Part shown: positions 61,301 to 64,000 of the stretch, in pieces
How the letters are laid out: each line of letters opens with the position of its first letter
Numbering within the stretch: the stretch's first letter is position 1
Origin: JANPJV01 sp031425695
GTDB taxonomy: Bacteria > Pseudomonadota > Gammaproteobacteria > Xanthomonadales > SZUA-5
Assembly: GCA_031425695.1 (NCBI GenBank)
Contig: JANPJV010000232.1
Coordinates: forward strand, 8,272-72,271
Length of the DNA stretch: 64,000 bases
Direction of reading: 5' to 3'
Translations under genes and position numbers: made by a program
Notes under the pieces: generated by a model
What the model was told of the DNA's origin: nothing
Databases searched by the model: none
The model's input: only the letters and a program-made list of their open reading frames with translations

Positions 61301-63433
61301 CTCCGAGCTGCCTGCGAGCAGCAGGCGGCCGCACCGCAACTGCAATTGCTGGCGCTGCTCGGCCGGGGTCAGGCCATAGGCGGCCTGCTGGACGCGGTCG
61401 TGCAGGAAGCGATAGCGCGCGTCCGCGAGTTGCTCGGGGCTACCGGCAAACTTGTAGTTCTCGTTGAGCGGCAGCACCAGCCCTGCCTGCAGCGCGGGCC
61501 ACAACGCATCGGCAGCCGCCAGCGCGGATTGCGCGCTGACTGCCATGAGCTGGCGCAGGTCGAAGCTGTCGCCGAGGTGGGCCGCCAGGGCGAGCAGGTT
61601 CTGCGTCTCGGGCTCGAGTGTCGAGACTTTTTCCAGCATCAGCACGACCACGTTGTCGGTGATTCCGCGCCGGCGGATCAGCTCGATGTTCCACTCCCAC
61701 ACACCCTCCGTGCGCTGGTAATGGATGTCTCCCTTCTCGTGCAAGGCGCGCAGCAGCTGTCCCAGGAAGAATGGATTGCCCTGGGTCTTTTCCAGGCACA
61801 GCAGGGCCAGCGGGGCGACGCTCTCCTCGCTGCAATGCAGGGTGTCGGCGATCAGCTGGCGCACGTGCGGAAGCTCGAGATTGCCGAGCGGCAGCTGGTC
61901 GACCCGGCCTTGTCCGCGAACGATTCCCTCGATCGTCTGGCGCAGCGGATGGTCGTCGTCGACCTCGTTGTCGCGATACGCGCCGACGATCAGCACGCAG
62001 CGTTCGCTCTCGTCCTTGACCAGGTGTTCGAGCAGCTTGAGCGTGGCCGCATCGGCCCACTGCAGGTCATCCAGGAACACCAGCAACGGATGGCTCTTGG
62101 CGGCCAGTGCATTGACGAACTGGGCAAAGGCGATGTGGAAGCGGTTTTCCTTTTCAGCGGCCGGCAGCGGCGGCAACGAAGGTGGCGTACCGATGAGCAG
62201 CACCAGGCTCGGGATGATCTCGACCACGGCGGCCGCGTGGGCACCAAGCGCCGCGAGCAGGCGTGCTTTCCAGTAGCCGCGACGCTCGTCGCCCTCGGTC
62301 GCGAGCTGTCGGACCAGCTGCTGGAAGGCCTGGATCAACGCCGAGTACGGCTGGTTGCGGCCGTATTGATCACACTTGCCGCGCACCAGGTAGCCACGCC
62401 GCGCGACGATCGGCTTGTGCAGCTCACTGACGAGCGCGGTCTTGCCGATGCCGGAGTAGCCGCTGATCAGCAGGAGTTCGGCACGCCCGTCGCTCACGCG
62501 CTGGAATGCGCCGAGGATGGCGGCGCTCTCGGCTTCCCGGCCATACAATTTCTGCGCGATGCAGAAGCGCTCCGGGATGTCCGCGGCCGCCAGCGTGAAT
62601 GCAGCGATGCGGCGGAAGCGCTGCCACTGCTGCGCGCAGTGGGTGAGATCACGCACCAGCCCGAAGGTGCTCTGGTAACGATCATCCGGGCCCTTCGAGA
62701 GCAGCTTCTGCACCAGCGCCGACAGTGGCTCCGGAATGGCTGCATCGAGTTCATGCAGTGGCGCCGGCATGATCGCGATCTGCGCATGCAGCAGCGTCAT
62801 CGGGTCGTTTGAGCGAAACGGCTTGCGACCCGAAAACAGCTCATAGAGCGTGACGCCGAGCGAATAGATATCGCTGCGGTAGTCGATGTCGAGGTTGGTG
62901 CGCCCGGTTTGCTCGGGCGACATGTACTCGAGCGTGCCGCGCAGATAGCCGTCATCCGTGCGCTTCTGCTCGTGGTCGAGGCGGCTCGAGAGGCCAAAGT
63001 CGCAGAGCTTGATGCGCATCGACGGCACGTCGACCAGCACGTTCTTGGGCGCAATGTCGCCGTGGATCAAGCCATGCGCATGTACCGCGCTCAAGGCCGA
63101 TGCGAGCTGGATGGCTACCCCTAAGCGCTCGGACAGGTCGAGCGGCTGGTGTGCGATCAGCTGCGCGAGATTGGTGGTCCCGAAATCCTCGAGGATGAGC
63201 ACTTGGCTGCGCTCAACCTGGCGCAGGCCGAGCACGCGGATCACCCAGGAGGAATCGATCGCCTGGAGGATCGCGTGTTCGTGCTGCCAGCGCGCGAGGA
63301 GCTCGGGTGCCGGGCGGATGCTGTCCTGGTACTTGAGCACCACCTTTTCGCCGTAATCGGTCTGCGCGCGCGCGACGACCGTCTCATCGACCGCATAAAT
63401 GACGCTTTGAATCGTGTAGCCAGCGAGATTCAT
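58307..63433 (-). CDS. Multidomain Ser/Thr kinase - AAA ATPase - GAF - diguanylate cyclase
   Basis: A 1708-residue signalling protein. Residues 1-270 form a protein kinase (LIHGDIAPKNVLVD with His124/Asp126; LCDFGLSSRL; GTLEYMSPEQTGR). From about 300 there is an AAA-type ATPase with Walker A GYSGIGKT (Lys331) and VFLDDLQWADAATLKLLEHL. A long helical, TPR-like middle follows. A GAF domain lies about 1370-1520 (EIHLDSLLRKMLVVLLENAGAELG), and a C-terminal GGDEF domain has GGEEF at 1615-1619 (catalytic form) after DGLTGIANRRSFDERL. A cyclic-di-GMP output is expected; the GGDEF reads as active. The layout resembles fused predictor-ATPase kinases. The stop lies inside a palindromic element. Confidence 0.92.
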   Translation of the reverse strand: MNLAGYTIQSVIYAVDETVVARAQTDYGEKVVLKYQDSIRPAPELLARWQHEHAILQAIDSSWVIRVLGLRQVERSQVLILEDFGTTNLAQLIAHQPLDLSERLGVAIQLASALSAVHAHGLIHGDIAPKNVLVDVPSMRIKLCDFGLSSRLDHEQKRTDDGYLRGTLEYMSPEQTGRTNLDIDYRSDIYSLGVTLYELFSGRKPFRSNDPMTLLHAQIAIMPAPLHELDAAIPEPLSALVQKLLSKGPDDRYQSTFGLVRDLTHCAQQWQRFRRIAAFTLAAADIPERFCIAQKLYGREAESAAILGAFQRVSDGRAELLLISGYSGIGKTALVSELHKPIVARRGYLVRGKCDQYGRNQPYSALIQAFQQLVRQLATEGDERRGYWKARLLAALGAHAAAVVEIIPSLVLLIGTPPSLPPLPAAEKENRFHIAFAQFVNALAAKSHPLLVFLDDLQWADAATLKLLEHLVKDESERCVLIVGAYRDNEVDDDHPLRQTIEGIVRGQGRVDQLPLGNLELPHVRQLIADTLHCSEESVAPLALLCLEKTQGNPFFLGQLLRALHEKGDIHYQRTEGVWEWNIELIRRRGITDNVVVLMLEKVSTLEPETQNLLALAAHLGDSFDLRQLMAVSAQSALAAADALWPALQAGLVLPLNENYKFAGSPEQLADARYRFLHDRVQQAAYGLTPAEQRQQLQLRCGRLLLAGSSEAELDERLFIVLHAFNSAIELCTDPAERAAVLALNLRGGTKAKSASAFPTAVNLLRQARSLLASDAWIARPEQTLLLYRELAESEYLAGNFAQAELLYPEGIAACGDVVAKVTLCLVQVDQYHIQGRFSESYPVLRFALGLLGRSFPATEEEAAALFLAEFASTEAELAGYTPAQLLAAPEIQRPEHLLEMRLYFSLSFSTYQTGRFNAFVLDACRMVQGSLRYGQSDLACIGYVAYVTAMSVMKKPYPLCFAMGKLALTLAEQREDRYFRLTVYQYFSAFYQHWCEPLADTLPYLDKGLELGLTGINPLSAGFCALLRSVNRFVLGTPLDALQVECERGLKFLSKGRQGNTWAMLHYGVLQPLLVLRGPAAAKSGAARDAEVARRGQAQSRIGHEPGDDSSAGDGRETIASAEAFFDAQGELPSIPLALHLAASIRHAYLLDDGPGWRRASARREIIGLCLPDSPSMVEASFFTALGLLRTDLTGGADDAIDFAAVELHLASFHAWALDCRENFAHKLLLIEAELARARNDDAAAMELFAQAIEAADEAGFSVCEALANELYARFWAARKQKQLASNFIRDAWYHYRRWGAEGKCRQLEARWPEVAFRATERQIGTSEQSRSRSSSSQQSDLLDLHSLLKANQLLAKEIHLDSLLRKMLVVLLENAGAELGFIVLVDDDQLVVEVSGGAGENRQFTSELIRRPLGELVRREYPVLPASIIEYVQLTGATVLLNNPGSDQRFANSRYLLQKQPKSVLCLPVNAQGKLVALVYLENNLIEGAFTRKHELTLELLASQAAISLVNARLYESLEQKVMQRTEELRQMSMKDGLTGIANRRSFDERLAVELRRGMRTGAPLSLLMIDIDHFKQYNDHYGHFEGDDCIKAVAGVLATVVGRGSDLVARYGGEEFAILLPETDAAAAVLVASACLEAIRDLDIAHASSPVAPHVTLSIGLCTLKVSSEEETETLITHADQALYQAKRGGRNQWRQYVGEREAST

Positions 63434-63527
63434 GGGGACCGTGAGGGAAGCAGTAGGGGCGTGCTGCCGAGCAGTCGCAAGCGGCCGCTAAGATTAGCCG
63501 GTCAGACTGGGTTGGCGCGCGTCTTTC

Positions 63528-63716
63528 GTAGGTCATGTTGCCCACGCAGCGGTCTACTTGACGATTTTTCGCGCCTTCGTAGGTCATGTTGACCGCGCAG
63601 CGGTCTACTTGACGACACTTAATGTCTCCGTAGGTCATGTTGACCGCGCAGCGGTCTACTTGACGGTTTGCTTGGAGCGCGTCAAGTCGACGGCTGTCGC
63701 CGTCAACATGACCTAC
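63528..63716. repeat. GTAGGTCATG element with three 51-bp tandem units
   Basis: GTAGGTCATGTTG occurs at 63528, 63579 and 63630, exactly 51 bp apart, each followed by GCGGTCTACTTGACG. The array is closed at 63716 by the inverted end CAACATGACCTAC. The last unit and the inverted end form the usual hairpin; the first two are tandem half-elements. It lies upstream of the kinase gene start and downstream of no known gene. Confidence 0.9.
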
Positions 63717-63905
63717 GACAAGCTCGTGTGGTGTTTCATAAATAACTTGAACTATTTCCGCGTCTTTTGCCGCCATGCTGCGTTGCTCGTCGGCGCCATA
63801 GAAGAGCTATGTCTTCTCCTCGCGCCTTGCCTGACGACGAAATCCGTCGGAAACATTGTTCAGCCATCTGCGGTCTATGCTGGATCATCCGCATGAGCTT
63901 GACCA
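63717..63905. other. Gene-free stretch, possible left end of an IS element
   Basis: This 189-bp segment is less GC-rich than the rest of the window (for example TTTCATAAATAACTTG). It precedes the transposase start and may hold the left terminal repeat of an IS630-type element. No inverted-repeat end could be assigned without the right end of the element. Confidence 0.4.
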
Positions 63906-64000
63906 ATGGCCAGGAACGGGCGCCCGCCGAAGGGTTTGGAACTGACTGATGTTGAGCGAGAAGAGCTGTCGTCGCGGCTCAACATGCGCAAAGGCGCGAA
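63906..64000 (+). mobile_element. IS630-family transposase, 5' end only
   Basis: The first 31 codons begin MARNGRPPKGLELT and continue DVEREELSSRLNM, the typical basic start and first helix of the N-terminal HTH of IS630-type transposases. The gene runs off the right edge of the window. The lower GC content of the flanking DNA supports a mobile origin. Only the HTH start is visible, so the DDE domain and intactness cannot be judged. Confidence 0.65.

Noticed and set aside
60452..62812. 786-codon plus-strand frame
   Set aside because: Antisense to the kinase-GGDEF gene, whose motifs are unambiguous.
63528..63716. 51-bp periodic array considered as CRISPR or a coding repeat
   Set aside because: No spacers differ in the expected way; the open frame across it is produced by the repeat length being a multiple of three.

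Overview
This is a GC-rich, densely packed bacterial chromosome segment, most like a member of the Lysobacterales (Xanthomonadales, Gammaproteobacteria). Several gene orders point there: sucC-sucD next to pilS-pilR, pilB-pilC-pilD-coaE, holD overlapping rimI, and secA followed by a MutT/ThiE-type Nudix protein. The intergenic DNA is crowded with palindromic repeats, some of them headed by GTAG as in Stenotrophomonas. The placement is an inference from content; no rRNA or tRNA was seen.

Layout. 1-5 kb: the end of a secreted zinc metallopeptidase, rimI-holD, and an Mla/Pqi-type lipid-transport operon without its permease. 5-13 kb: a YbbA/YbbP-like ABC exporter, a Ycf46-like AAA protein and a two-component system. 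13-25.6 kb: a class D beta-lactamase-like protein that has lost its catalytic residues, rimB-rimK, mscL, an aldehyde dehydrogenase, pgeF, rluD and bamD, nadE, and sucCD, in which SucD carries a 200-residue histone H1-like tail.

25.8-51.6 kb is a type IV pilus locus: pilS-pilR, a TfpX/TfpZ-type accessory protein, three pilin genes each with its own sigma-54 promoter, and pilB-pilC-pilD-coaE. About 15 kb of glycan genes separate the pilins from pilB. They comprise two TMTC-like GT-C enzymes with TPR-like C-terminal halves, a dolichyl-phosphate-mannose-synthase-like GT2, and a long leftward operon. That operon makes a CDP-6-deoxy sugar (rfbF, rfbG, a 3,5-epimerase, two C-methyltransferase-like proteins, an SDR and a CmcI-like protein) and also encodes a GT39-like enzyme, a GT2 and a flippase-like membrane protein. 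The simplest reading is a pilin or surface glycosylation island inside the pil locus, with a lipid-linked donor made in the cytoplasm and used by GT-C enzymes outside. This is inference.

51.9-64 kb: a Nudix/ThiE-like fusion, secA, a lipoxygenase with all five iron ligands, a 1708-residue Ser/Thr kinase-ATPase-GAF-GGDEF protein, and at the edge the start of an IS630-type transposase.

Nearly every gap between genes holds a palindromic element. At least seven sequence families are present, most arranged as two inverted arms around a short core. In one family the stems differ in sequence but stay paired.
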